29,040 nt of DNA, taken from IMG/VR virus record IMGVR_UViG_3300042540_000112, positions 1 to 29,040 of that record. One strand, written 5' to 3'. Under the pieces are notes generated by a model that saw nothing but the letters and a program-made list of their open reading frames with translations, was not told the DNA's origin and ran no database searches. The stretch comes from a virus. This document shows positions 17,786 through 26,800 of this stretch, in pieces. Both the position numbers and the translations under genes were made by a program. Within the stretch, counting starts at the first letter, position 1, and each line of letters starts with the position of its first letter.

Positions 17786-17978
17786 AAGAACCGACAGACC
17801 AGGAATCTATAGGACCGCTGAAGGATTTCTTATAAATAAAGATAACGATGCTCTAGCCGCTTATAAGAAACGAAAAAGAAAAGAGCAGGCGGTAGACAAG
17901 ATACAAGAACAGATAAACGAGTTGAAAACTGATATCAACGAGATCAAAGATTTACTTAAAGGATTAGCGAGAAGATAA
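17751..17978 (+). CDS. Small coiled-coil structural protein
   Basis: 75 residues: a short N-terminal part with GIYRTAEGFLINKDNDALAA, then a highly charged helix from about residue 38 with heptad spacing (IQEQINELKTDINEIKDLL) that predicts a coiled coil. The 'IYRTxEGFLINKDNxAL' pattern recalls small proteins encoded near tail and fibre genes in T4-like phages; their function is unknown. The ATG at 17751 overlaps the preceding gene by 35 bases and has only a weak AGAAAG upstream. GTG at 17760 is an alternative start. The codon-consistent frame, charged helix and tight junction to the next gene (one base) support a real gene. Confidence 0.7.
   Translation: MQEVTEIREPDKRTDRPGIYRTAEGFLINKDNDALAAYKKRKRKEQAVDKIQEQINELKTDINEIKDLLKGLARR
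17831..17838 (+). promoter_or_regulatory. Possible internal late promoter box (TATAAATA)
   Basis: An exact TATAAATA occurs inside the coiled-coil gene, about 140 bases upstream of the short-fibre gene. It overlaps codons for L-I-N-K, so it may be chance. If used, it would drive the fibre/adhesin group starting at 17980. Confidence 0.3.
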
Positions 17979-17979
17979 G

Positions 17980-18786
17980 ATGGCATTAGCAAACGTCGCA
18001 CTCACAGATACATTTGATTATTGGAGAACAGTCACAAACTCAACCGTTGTTGCTCTAAACGACAAGTTGATTTTCTGTAATACATCAAATGCTAATACAG
18101 TATCTATTCCATCATTCGCTTCTAGATCAAGTAATCTTACTATCAACATTCTAACATCTTCATCGGTCAATGATTCCGCTTCTGGAAACATTGCTTCCGC
18201 TCTAGTTGTTAATACAGTTCACGGACTTGCTATATCTTATGTGACTGCTGCTAACAGCAATGCACAGATTTCGGTTGCTTCTGCTAACGCATGGTCAAAT
18301 GCCGTAGGTCTGGCGTCAAATGGTTGGTCAAATACTGTATCACGTTCTGCTAACTCATGGTCAAACACAGTTGGTGCGTCAGCTAATGCATGGTCAAATG
18401 CCGTAAATACATATTCAATTGCTACATATGCCACTAAGATTAGTCCAACATTCACCGGCACCGTTACAATTGATGCTAACATTGCCAACCAAACACTAAC
18501 CGACGGTTCGACAATTAACTGGGACGTTTCTCTTGGTTCAGTTGCCACGGTCACACTAGGCGGTTCTAGAACAATGGCAGCGCCGACCAATCTCAAAATT
18601 GGTACATATATACTCCATGTGGTACAAGATGGTTCAGGTGGCAGATCACTAACTTGGAACTCCGTATTCAAATGGCCTGCTGGTGTTGCACCAACTCTCA
18701 CCTCCACAGCAAATCGCCGTGATTTGTTCTCATTCGTATGTGACGGCACAAATCTATACGGTTCATACCTACCAGATGTGAGGTAA
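17980..18786 (+). CDS. Short tail fibre protein with hendecad repeats
   Basis: 268 residues, starting one base after the previous stop codon. The N-terminal domain (1-95) is beta-rich with no motif I can name. Residues about 100-143 are 11-residue repeats (SANAWSNAVGL, ASNGWSNTVSR, SANSWSNTVGA, SANAWSNAVNT), matching the A/G-N-x-W/Y-x-x-x-V pattern in the giant fibre at 20877. A neck with YATKISPTFTGTVTID follows. The C-terminal domain (165-268) has NWDVSLGSVATVTLGGSRTM and then GTYILHVVQDGSGGRSLTW, ending DGTNLYGSYLPDV. That domain is a familiar C-terminal module of phage tail fibres. The likely role is a trimeric fibre of the adhesion apparatus. Its immediate neighbour is the glycine-rich adhesin. 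Confidence 0.75.
   Translation: MALANVALTDTFDYWRTVTNSTVVALNDKLIFCNTSNANTVSIPSFASRSSNLTINILTSSSVNDSASGNIASALVVNTVHGLAISYVTAANSNAQISVASANAWSNAVGLASNGWSNTVSRSANSWSNTVGASANAWSNAVNTYSIATYATKISPTFTGTVTIDANIANQTLTDGSTINWDVSLGSVATVTLGGSRTMAAPTNLKIGTYILHVVQDGSGGRSLTWNSVFKWPAGVAPTLTSTANRRDLFSFVCDGTNLYGSYLPDVR
18278..18410 (+). repeat. Four 33-bp hendecad repeats
   Basis: Four consecutive 11-residue units with consensus S-A-N-x-W-S-N-x-V-x-x. 'tggtcaaat' and 'tggtcaaac' recur every 33 bases. Confidence 0.8.
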
Positions 18787-18792
18787 TAATAT

Positions 18793-19956
18793 ATGTTTCT
18801 AGCACCGATTGTTAGACCAACTAAGGTAGTTATAATCAGCGCAAACACGAGTGACGTTGATCTATATTCTTCTGTAAGTAGTCCATCATATCCATTAAAT
18901 GTTCTTTGCTTCGTTAATGCTGCTGTTTCAGGTTCAACACCAACGACTCCAGCTTTCAGAACAAATTCATCATGGACTCCTGGTACATGGATCTATATTG
19001 AGAACAATTCTACTATTACAGGTTCAAAAGGTAATAAAGGCTCTACAGGCTCTACAGGATCCAAAGGTTCTACAGGAACTACAGGCGGCCAAGGAACTAC
19101 AGGTAGTAATGGCTCTGGTGGTCACGGTGGTCACGGCGCTAGTCATACTAATACAGGCAACCATGGTGGTGGCGGTGGTACAGGTGGTACCGGCGGTACA
19201 GGTGTTACAGGCGGCACTGGTGGCACGGGAGCCAAAGGCGGCACAGGTGCTACAGGAGGTACTGGTGGTACATCATTCGTAGCCGACGCTGCTACAGGTG
19301 TTGCTATCGTTCTTAACAACAAAAATGCTATTGTCGGTGGTACAGGCGGTGATGGTGGTGACGGCGGCACTGGTGGTGATGGTGGTGACGGTGGCGCCGG
19401 CGGCGCAGGTGGTCACGGAGGAAACGGTGGCGGCGGAGGCGGCGGCGGTGGCGGTGGTGCTCACGGCTACGGACAGCATTATAACACTGGTGCTTATGGT
19501 GTTCAGCACGCCCACGGTGCTAACGTCCACGCAGGTGGCGGCGGTGGTGGCGGTGGTACAGGTACTGGTGGTCATGGTGCTCCTGGCGGCGATGGTGCAG
19601 GTCACGGTGCTAATCACGGCGGCGCCGGCGGCGGTCCAGGTGGCGGACACTATGGCGGTAACCAACACCACGCACACGTTCATGGTGGTCATGGTGGCGC
19701 AGGCGGCGCTTATAATGCTGCTGGCGGTCATGGTGGTTCAGGTCACGGTGCAGGTAACCACGGTGGTGCTGGCGGTGGTCCAGGTGGCGGCGCCGGTGCT
19801 TTTGGTGCTACTGGAGCAACTGGAGCCACAGGTTCAACTGGTGCTCAAGGCGCCACAGGTGATACAGGAGCCCAAGGCTCTCAAGGTAATGCTATCACAG
19901 GTAATACATACATCAATTACATCAACAACACCCATGTATCGGGCCCAGTTGCTTAA
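18793..19956 (+). CDS. Glycine/histidine-rich adhesin (collagen-like and polyglycine-II-like)
   Basis: 387 residues. A folded N-terminal cap (1-75) ends in SWTPGTWIYIENNSTITG. A collagen-like G-x-y run with Thr, Ser and Lys follows, then long GGx runs. A short non-glycine strand (GVAIVLNNKNAIVGGTGG, about residues 169-186) interrupts these, and the C-terminal run GATGATGATGSTGAQ leads to a polar tail with INYINNTHVSGP. The 'strand, N-x-x-I-x-G, then GGxGGxGG' layout resembles phage tip adhesins such as gp38 of Salmonella phage S16, where glycine-rich motifs pack as polyglycine-II helices. About 23 histidines are interspersed. The locus is clearly richer in G+C than its neighbours because of GGT/GGC codons. 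A receptor-binding role is inferred; a purely structural collagen-like stalk is the alternative. Confidence 0.7.
   Translation: MFLAPIVRPTKVVIISANTSDVDLYSSVSSPSYPLNVLCFVNAAVSGSTPTTPAFRTNSSWTPGTWIYIENNSTITGSKGNKGSTGSTGSKGSTGTTGGQGTTGSNGSGGHGGHGASHTNTGNHGGGGGTGGTGGTGVTGGTGGTGAKGGTGATGGTGGTSFVADAATGVAIVLNNKNAIVGGTGGDGGDGGTGGDGGDGGAGGAGGHGGNGGGGGGGGGGGAHGYGQHYNTGAYGVQHAHGANVHAGGGGGGGGTGTGGHGAPGGDGAGHGANHGGAGGGPGGGHYGGNQHHAHVHGGHGGAGGAYNAAGGHGGSGHGAGNHGGAGGGPGGGAGAFGATGATGATGSTGAQGATGDTGAQGSQGNAITGNTYINYINNTHVSGPVA
19021..19895 (+). repeat. GGN-rich triplet/sextet repeats
   Basis: Low-complexity DNA of GGT/GGC codons alternating with ACA, GAT, CAC and GCT. It is interrupted by a non-repetitive stretch at about 19270-19335. 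This composition also produces long open frames in other phases, which are not genes. Confidence 0.85.
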
Positions 19957-19965
19957 GAGGAACAA

Positions 19966-20499
19966 ATGAACATTCAATATCGCATCATTAAGATTGATCC
20001 GGAATCACACGGTGTAGTAATTCGCTATTTCACCGACAAGTTGACTGAAATGGATCTGGCATCATCATTTAACGAAGATGGTTCTGTTAAGCTAAATGCA
20101 GACGGTTATCCTGTTGCTACAAGAACCGACGTTCTAATGACCTTGTATGATACACCAACTCCATCTACAGAAGAAGTTGAAAAGAGAATTATGATCAATG
20201 CTCCTGTTGATTGGTTGAAGATCCATGAAGAAATCAAAGATCCAAATATCGATACCAAGATGAGAAACCTTAGAGATTTGGTTGGAGATACCAAGGCATT
20301 CACGGTTGAGGACATTAAAGACCTAAAGAATGCCATGATCGCAGAACAGGCTGCATCGGCAGAGGCAATACAGAAAACCGAAGAAACCGAACTTCTAAAA
20401 GCATATGATACTGTCACCAACCTGGTTGATTCCTTAAAGGTTCTATCTGAAAAAGATCCATCATTCATACAAGAGTTTTCGGAACTGCTCAAAAGATAA
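19966..20499 (+). CDS. Conserved phage protein, candidate fibre assembly factor
   Basis: 177 residues, ribosome-binding site AAGAGGAAC, start ATG. The N-terminal half begins IQYRIIKIDPESHGVVIRYF and includes ATRTDVLMTLYDTP and RIMINAPVDWLKIHEEIKDP. Similar proteins sit among tail genes in many proteobacterial phages without a known function. The second half (about 105-177) is charged and helical, ending with SLKVLSEKDPSFIQEFSELL. There is no signal peptide or membrane segment. Its place between adhesin and long-fibre genes makes an assembly or chaperone role possible, by analogy with lambda Tfa or T4 gp38/gp57A. No sequence likeness to those proteins is visible, so this is inference only. It is the last gene before a perfect late promoter. 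Confidence 0.6.
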   Translation: MNIQYRIIKIDPESHGVVIRYFTDKLTEMDLASSFNEDGSVKLNADGYPVATRTDVLMTLYDTPTPSTEEVEKRIMINAPVDWLKIHEEIKDPNIDTKMRNLRDLVGDTKAFTVEDIKDLKNAMIAEQAASAEAIQKTEETELLKAYDTVTNLVDSLKVLSEKDPSFIQEFSELLKR

Positions 20500-20508
20500 A
20501 TATAAATA
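20495..20508 (+). promoter_or_regulatory. T4-type late promoter boxes (GATAAATA + TATAAATA) before the long-fibre locus
   Basis: GATAAATA (20495-20502) overlaps the preceding stop codon and runs into an exact TATAAATA (20501-20508). A transcript starting near 20514 would have a ~20-base leader with an AAAGAGA ribosome-binding site before the ATG at 20535. The overlapping double box is like that at 3875-3891. Confidence 0.65.
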
Positions 20509-20534
20509 GGTAGTTAAACAAAGAAAGAGACTCG

Positions 20535-20873
20535 ATGGCCGAATACGTAGAACTTTACATTGACCAAGGGAGCGATTTCTCTACTACCATTAACCTCAAT
20601 GATGACAATACAAATCTTCCTCAGAATGTTTTAGGTTATACTGTTAGTAGCGCACTAAGAAGATCGTTAGTATCTCCTAACGCATACGCATATCTATCAG
20701 CTTCGGTATATGATCCCGCAAACGGCGAGTTTCTTCTTACAATGAACTCGTCTAATACTGCAAATCTACGTGCAGGTTCTTACCTGTTTGATGTTAAAGT
20801 TACTGACACCACACAAACGGTGACCAGACTTATTGAAGGAGTTATATACGTAACACCATCGGTAACAAAGTAA
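20535..20873 (+). CDS. Small Ig-like virion structural protein
   Basis: 112 residues, about one beta-sandwich domain. The pattern YVELYIDQGSDFSTTINLND, LGYTVSSALRRS, GEFLLTMNSSNTANLRAGSY and LFDVKVTDTTQTVTRLIEG with VTPSVT closely follows the Ig-like/BppU-N-like proteins common in T4-like phages of cyanobacteria and alphaproteobacteria. Those are annotated as virion structural proteins and usually sit beside fibre genes. The expected role is a connector or decoration protein at the baseplate or fibre base. It lies just after a late promoter and three bases before the giant fibre, so the two are probably translated together. Confidence 0.75.
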   Translation: MAEYVELYIDQGSDFSTTINLNDDNTNLPQNVLGYTVSSALRRSLVSPNAYAYLSASVYDPANGEFLLTMNSSNTANLRAGSYLFDVKVTDTTQTVTRLIEGVIYVTPSVTK

Positions 20874-20876
20874 GCT

Positions 20877-23800
20877 ATGTCAATCAAAATCACAACCGGC
20901 GGTGATAACAAAGTAAACGTCACCACAACATCTAAAAACAGAATCCAGATCACCAACGGTGGTTCTGGTTCAATGGCTGGTGTAGCATTAGCTACTGACC
21001 TTATTCCAATCTGGTATCATGCGAATGGTGCTGCTAACGTAGCAAACTATTCCTATGCATCATCTAATTCCAATTGGGCAGTCCAGAACCTGGTTTATGC
21101 CACGGTTAACGCCAACTATACGATGTCTAATGCCGGTTATGTGACGCTAAATGCCGCATACGCAACAGTTAACGCTGTCTATGCTTCTGCAAACTCTAAT
21201 TGGTCAGTTCAAAATCTCGTTTACGCTACTGTAAACTCTAACTATGTTATGTCTAATGCTGGCTACATTACACTTAATGCAGCTTATAGCACCGTTAATG
21301 CAGCCTACGCATCTATCAATTCCAACTGGACAGTCCAGAACCTCGTTTATGCTACCGTAAACGCTGATTATGTAATGAGTAACGCAGCTTATGTTGCTCT
21401 TAACTCAGCCTACGATACTGTCAATGCCGTATATGCTACAGCCAACTCAAACTGGGAAGTCCAGAACGCTCTCTATACAGTTGCTAACACTGTTTACGAT
21501 ACCTCCAATTCAAATTGGGCGGTACAGAATGCCCTCTATTCTACAGCCAATTCTGTTTATGACTCCTCAAACTCTAACTGGGTTGTCCAGAACGCTGTCT
21601 ATCAATTAGCAAATACAATCTATGCTTCCGCAAATTCCAATTGGGAAGTGCAGAACCTTGTCTATGCCACAGTCAATAGTAACTATGTCATGGGCAACGC
21701 TGGTTATGTTGCTCTTAATGCTGCATATGACACCGTAAATGCCGTTTATGCCTCAGCCAATTCTAACTGGGATATACAGAATGTAATCTATGCTACTGTA
21801 AACGCAGATTACACCATGTCCAATGCTTCTTACACGGCATTGAACTCTGCTTTCAATACAGCCAATGCATCATATGATTCCGCTAATTCTAACTGGGCAG
21901 TCCAGAATACCCTATATGCAACCACTAATGCTGCCTATGTTATGGGCAACGCTGCCTATCATACAATCAACGCAGCCTACGCATCATCTAATTCTAACTG
22001 GCAGGTTCAGAACGCTCTTTACGATCTAACCAATACAGTTTACGCATCATCTAACAGCAATTGGACAGTTCAAAATCTAGTTTACGCAACAGTCAATAGC
22101 AGCTACGTTATGGGCAATGCCTCATACGAGGCTCTAAACGCTGCCTTTGATACAACTAATGCCGTTTACGCTTCCGCAAACTCAAATTGGACCGTTCAAA
22201 ATCTTGTTTATGCAACAGTAAATGCTTCCTATACCTTAGCTAATGCAGCTTATGCCAATGCTAACTCACTAGCTATTGGAGCAAACAACTGGTCTAATCT
22301 TGTTGGTCTATCAGCCAACAGTTATGCTGGTTATATGGCAAACTCTGCCAATGCTTACACCGATGCCACATATGTTAAGCTATCATCACCATCACTCCAG
22401 CTAATTTCAAGCGACATTGGAATTACTGGCAATCTATTCATTGTTGGTGAGGTTACATACGCTAACACCAGACAGCTACAGGTTGGTGATAATATCATCA
22501 CCCTCAATGCTGATCTTCCTCTCAACGCTGTTCCTCTGGAAGATGCTGGTATTGAAATCAATCGTGGTCTAAAAGCCAATGCTGCTCTACTCTGGGATGA
22601 ATCCGCTGAAAAGTGGTCAATCTCTGGAAACGTAGCACAGACCATCACAACCTACATCGCTTCAAATACCGATCTTGGTTCAGCACAGGATACTATCAAT
22701 GCGGTATACGCATCAGCAAATTCTAATTGGGTTGTCCAGAACCTTGTCTACGCAACAGTTAATGCCAACTACGTTATGGGCAATGCAGCCTATGTTGCCC
22801 TCAACTCTGCTTATGATACTGTTAATGCTGTATATGCATCTTCTAATTCTAACTGGACAGTTCAAAATCTAGTCTACGCTACTGTCAATAGCAGTTATGT
22901 AATGGGTAATGCGGCATATGCAACTCTTAATGCTGCATATGATACCGTTAACGCCGACTATGCATTTACCAATTCCGCATATGCATCAATCAATTCTAAC
23001 TGGACCGTCCAGAACTTAGTATATGCTACAGTTAACGCTAACTACACAATGGCAAATGCCAACTACGAGTTGAGCAATGCAGCATATGATACACTAAATT
23101 CTAACTACACAATGGCAAATGCCAACTACGAGTTGAGCAATGCAGCATATGCCACGGTCAATGCGGTTTATGCTTCCGCAAACTCTAATTGGACTGTCCA
23201 AAATCTTGTATATGCCACCGTCAATGCCAACTATGATATGGCTAACGCTGGTTATACCACCCTCAATGCGGCTTATGACACCACTAATGCCGTATATGCT
23301 TCGGTCAATTCTAATTGGACCGTTCAGAATGCCGTTTATGATCTAACCAATACAGTATATGCCTCAGCTAACTCTAACTGGGCAGTTCAAAATCTAGTTT
23401 ACGCTACTGTAAATGCCAACTATGTTATGGCAAATGCAAACTATGATTTGACTAATGCCGCTTATGCTTCCGGTAATTCTAACTGGGCAGTTCAAAATGC
23501 TCTTTATGATCTTACCAATACTGTATATGCTTCCAGTAACTCTAACTGGGTTGTCCAGAACGCTATCTATGACCTAACCAATACTGTTTATGCTTCCACA
23601 AATTCCAATTGGGAAGTCCAGAACTTAGTATATGCAACTGTTAATGCTTCTTACACACTGGCAAACGCAGCATACGCTAATGCTAATGCTTTGTCAATCG
23701 GTGCAAATACATGGGCTAACACAGTTGGTATGTCAGCTAATAGCTATGCTGGCTTCATGGTCAATTCTTCCAATTCATATGCCGATGCAACTTATGTTAA

Positions 23801-26800
23801 GCTAAACGATCCTGATCAAACTATTACAGGTGAAATCACTGTCACCGGTAATGTTAGCATCAATCAAAATCTCTATGTTGCTGGTAACGTTTTCTTCAAT
23901 GATTCCCAGACACTAAGAGTTGGCGACTCGCTAATCTATCTTGCTGCTAACAACTATGCTACCGATCTTGTCGATATCGGTTTTGTGGCTAACTATGTCA
24001 ATGCATCAAGCATTAACGTTCATACTGGTCTATATCGTTCTCATATCAGCAAAGAATACTATCTATTCCAAGAGTATAGTGAAGAACCTCATGGTAACTA
24101 CATTGACTATGCTGGCAACAACTTTACGCTGGCCGTTCTTAATGCTGATCTAATCACCAGCAATATATTCCTTGGTGGTGCTAATGCCATTCATACAATT
24201 TCAAGTGCCTTCGATAAGGCTAATGCAGCCTATGTCAATGCTAACGTAGGTTTTGCTGCGGCTAATGCTTACTCAAATGCTACTGGTCTTGCTGGTAATA
24301 ACTATACCTCTATTCTTGTAGCAAATAACGCTATTGGTGCCAATAACTGGGCAAACACAGTAGGTATCGCAGGCAATAACTATACTGATCATGTAGGATT
24401 GTCTGTCAATACCTATGCATCAATCCTTGTGGCTAACAATGCCGTAGGTTCTAACAACTGGGCCAATACTGTAGGCATTGCCGGTAACAACTATACCGAT
24501 TCCGTAGGCGCAGCGGGTAATAACTATACTGTTTCTGTTGGAGCAGCCTCAAATAGTTTAGCAACTGCTATTGGAACCGCTGGCAATAACTATACCGATC
24601 ATGTTGGTCTATCAGTTAACACATATGCTTCCATTCTTGCTTCTAACAATGCAATCGGAGCAAACAACTGGGCCAATACCGTTGGTGCAGCCGGTAACAA
24701 CTATACCAATCACGTTGGTCTATCATCAAATACCTATGCTTCTATCCTTGCAGCTAATAACGCTGTAGCAGCGAACGCATGGGCTAATACAGTAGGCATT
24801 GCTGGCAATAACTACACCGACGCTGTTGGTCTTTCAGTCAATACTTACACCTCAATCCTTGCTGCTAATAATGCGGTTGGTGCCAATAACTGGGCTAACA
24901 CAGTTGGCGTTGCTGGTAATAATTACACCGATTCCGTAGGTGCTGCTGGCAATGCTTACATGCTATCAGTTACCACCGCTGGTAATAACTATGCTTCCGT
25001 ATTGGCCGCTAATAACGCAGTTGGTGCTAATGCATGGGCTAATACAGTTGGAACTGCTGGTAATAACTATACCAATTCAGTTGGTGTTGCTGGAAACAAC
25101 TATACCAATTCTGTTGGCGCATCTGGTAACTCATATGCCGAGACTGTTGGTGCATCCGCTAATACATTTGCCGATGCCACTTACTATAAGAAAACTGGCG
25201 GTCTAATCTCTGGTGATGTTGGAATCTCTGGTAATCTTACCATTTCTGGCACAACCACATTTGCTAACACTCAACAGCTACAAATTGGCGATAATATCCT
25301 TACACTCAATGCTGACCTACCAATGTCAGTTATGCCAGTTGATAATGCTGGTCTTGAGGTAAATCGTGGTAACAAGAGCGCCAATGCTGCATTGCTTTGG
25401 ATCGAAGCATCCGAACAGTGGAGTATTTCAGGCAATACCGCACAGTCTGTTTCAACATACATTGCATCTAATACATTAGTTGAACTATATGCGGCTGCTG
25501 GTAATGCATATTCACAGCAAGTCGGAGCCGCTGGTAACAGCTATACTAATTTTGTTGGTGCTTCTGCTAATGCATATTCGGCTGAGACATATGCAACACG
25601 TTCAAATGTTTCTATTGTCTATAACACAGCAAACGTAGCATTTGACACCGCTAACGATGCCTTCGCTTCGGCAAACAATGTCGCACCACAAATTGCTCCA
25701 AGCTATCGCACAGCTAACAATGCCTATGATACAGCCAATGCGGCATTTGCGGCTGCCAATACTCTTGCACCAGCTTATGGTACAGCCAATAATGCATACG
25801 ATACAGCTAATGCTGCATTTGGTAAGGCTAACAATGCCCTCGCCAATACTACAGGAACATTTGCTGGTAATCTAACGATTTCTGGTTCTACTACCGCCAA
25901 CAATGGCTTTTATTCTCGCTGGGATTACAGAGGACCATTTACTGATGGTATCGTAGTTGACTATGTTGAGGGTGTTGGTCGTGTTTCAGTTGGCGCCAAC
26001 GATAGTCTAACACTATTCAATCATGGTGTTGGTAACATTCCAATTCTAACAATCACCGAATATGGCTTTGTTGGTATCGGAACAACTAATCCACTATATC
26101 CTGTTACTGTTATCGCCAATGGTGCTACGACCACCACTCTGGCTGGTGCAGTCTTTAGTGCCGAAGGTTCAGAGAACGGATATGTCCAGCTAAACATTCG
26201 TAACGCTAACAATGGTTCAGATGCATCTTCTGACTTTGTTGCTACAGCGGACGATGGTGATGATACAAGCAACTATATCGATCTTGGTATCAATTCATCA
26301 CAGTATGCACATCCTGGCTTTACAATTGCTGGTGCTCATGATGGTTATCTCTATACATCGAACGGCAATCTTGCAATTGGTACCGCTAACTCTACTGCTT
26401 ATAAGTCACTATCATTCTTTACTGGTGGCACATTAGCTGGTAATGAAGTTCTACGTATCCAGGACGGTGCCGGTGGTGCTAACATTGGTATCGGCAGAAC
26501 TGATCCAAACTATAAGATTGATGTTGTTGGTTCTATCAACGCTTCTAACATTCTTATCAATGGCATTCCACTTGGTACCGCTTCTGTTAAGGTAAGCAAC
26601 ACCGCTCCTTCACTACCAGCTGGTGGTAATATGTGGTGGGATACCGAGAGTGGTAAGCTATACATTTACTACATTGATGCTGATTCGGCACAGTGGGTAG
26701 AGGCTTTCCCATCAGAGGTAGGAATTGATACCAGCTTTATCATTCCTGTTTATCAGAACGCTAACCTTGCTTATAGCTTAGGTAATACAATCTATGCTTC

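Noticed and set aside
18237-18848. 203-residue open frame on the - strand across the short fibre
   Set aside because: It is the antisense of the hendecad fibre gene; repeated codons keep the opposite strand free of stops. No ribosome-binding site or recognisable domain supports it.
19021-19895. Diversity-generating retroelement or phase-variable target in the adhesin
   Set aside because: No template repeat or reverse transcriptase is visible in the window, and the repeats are in codon triplets rather than long mono- or dinucleotide tracts. Slippage by whole triplets remains possible but would not switch the gene off.
19298-19969. 223-residue overlapping frame (+) and 152-residue - frame in the glycine-rich gene
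   Set aside because: Both are products of the GGN repeat composition, with Val/Ala- or Thr/Ala-only sequences. The in-frame glycine-rich protein has a ribosome-binding site and a folded N terminus.
21053-25185. Possible CRISPR array in the repetitive fibre region
   Set aside because: Units are 21 or 33 bp, coding and in frame, without conserved repeats separated by unique spacers.
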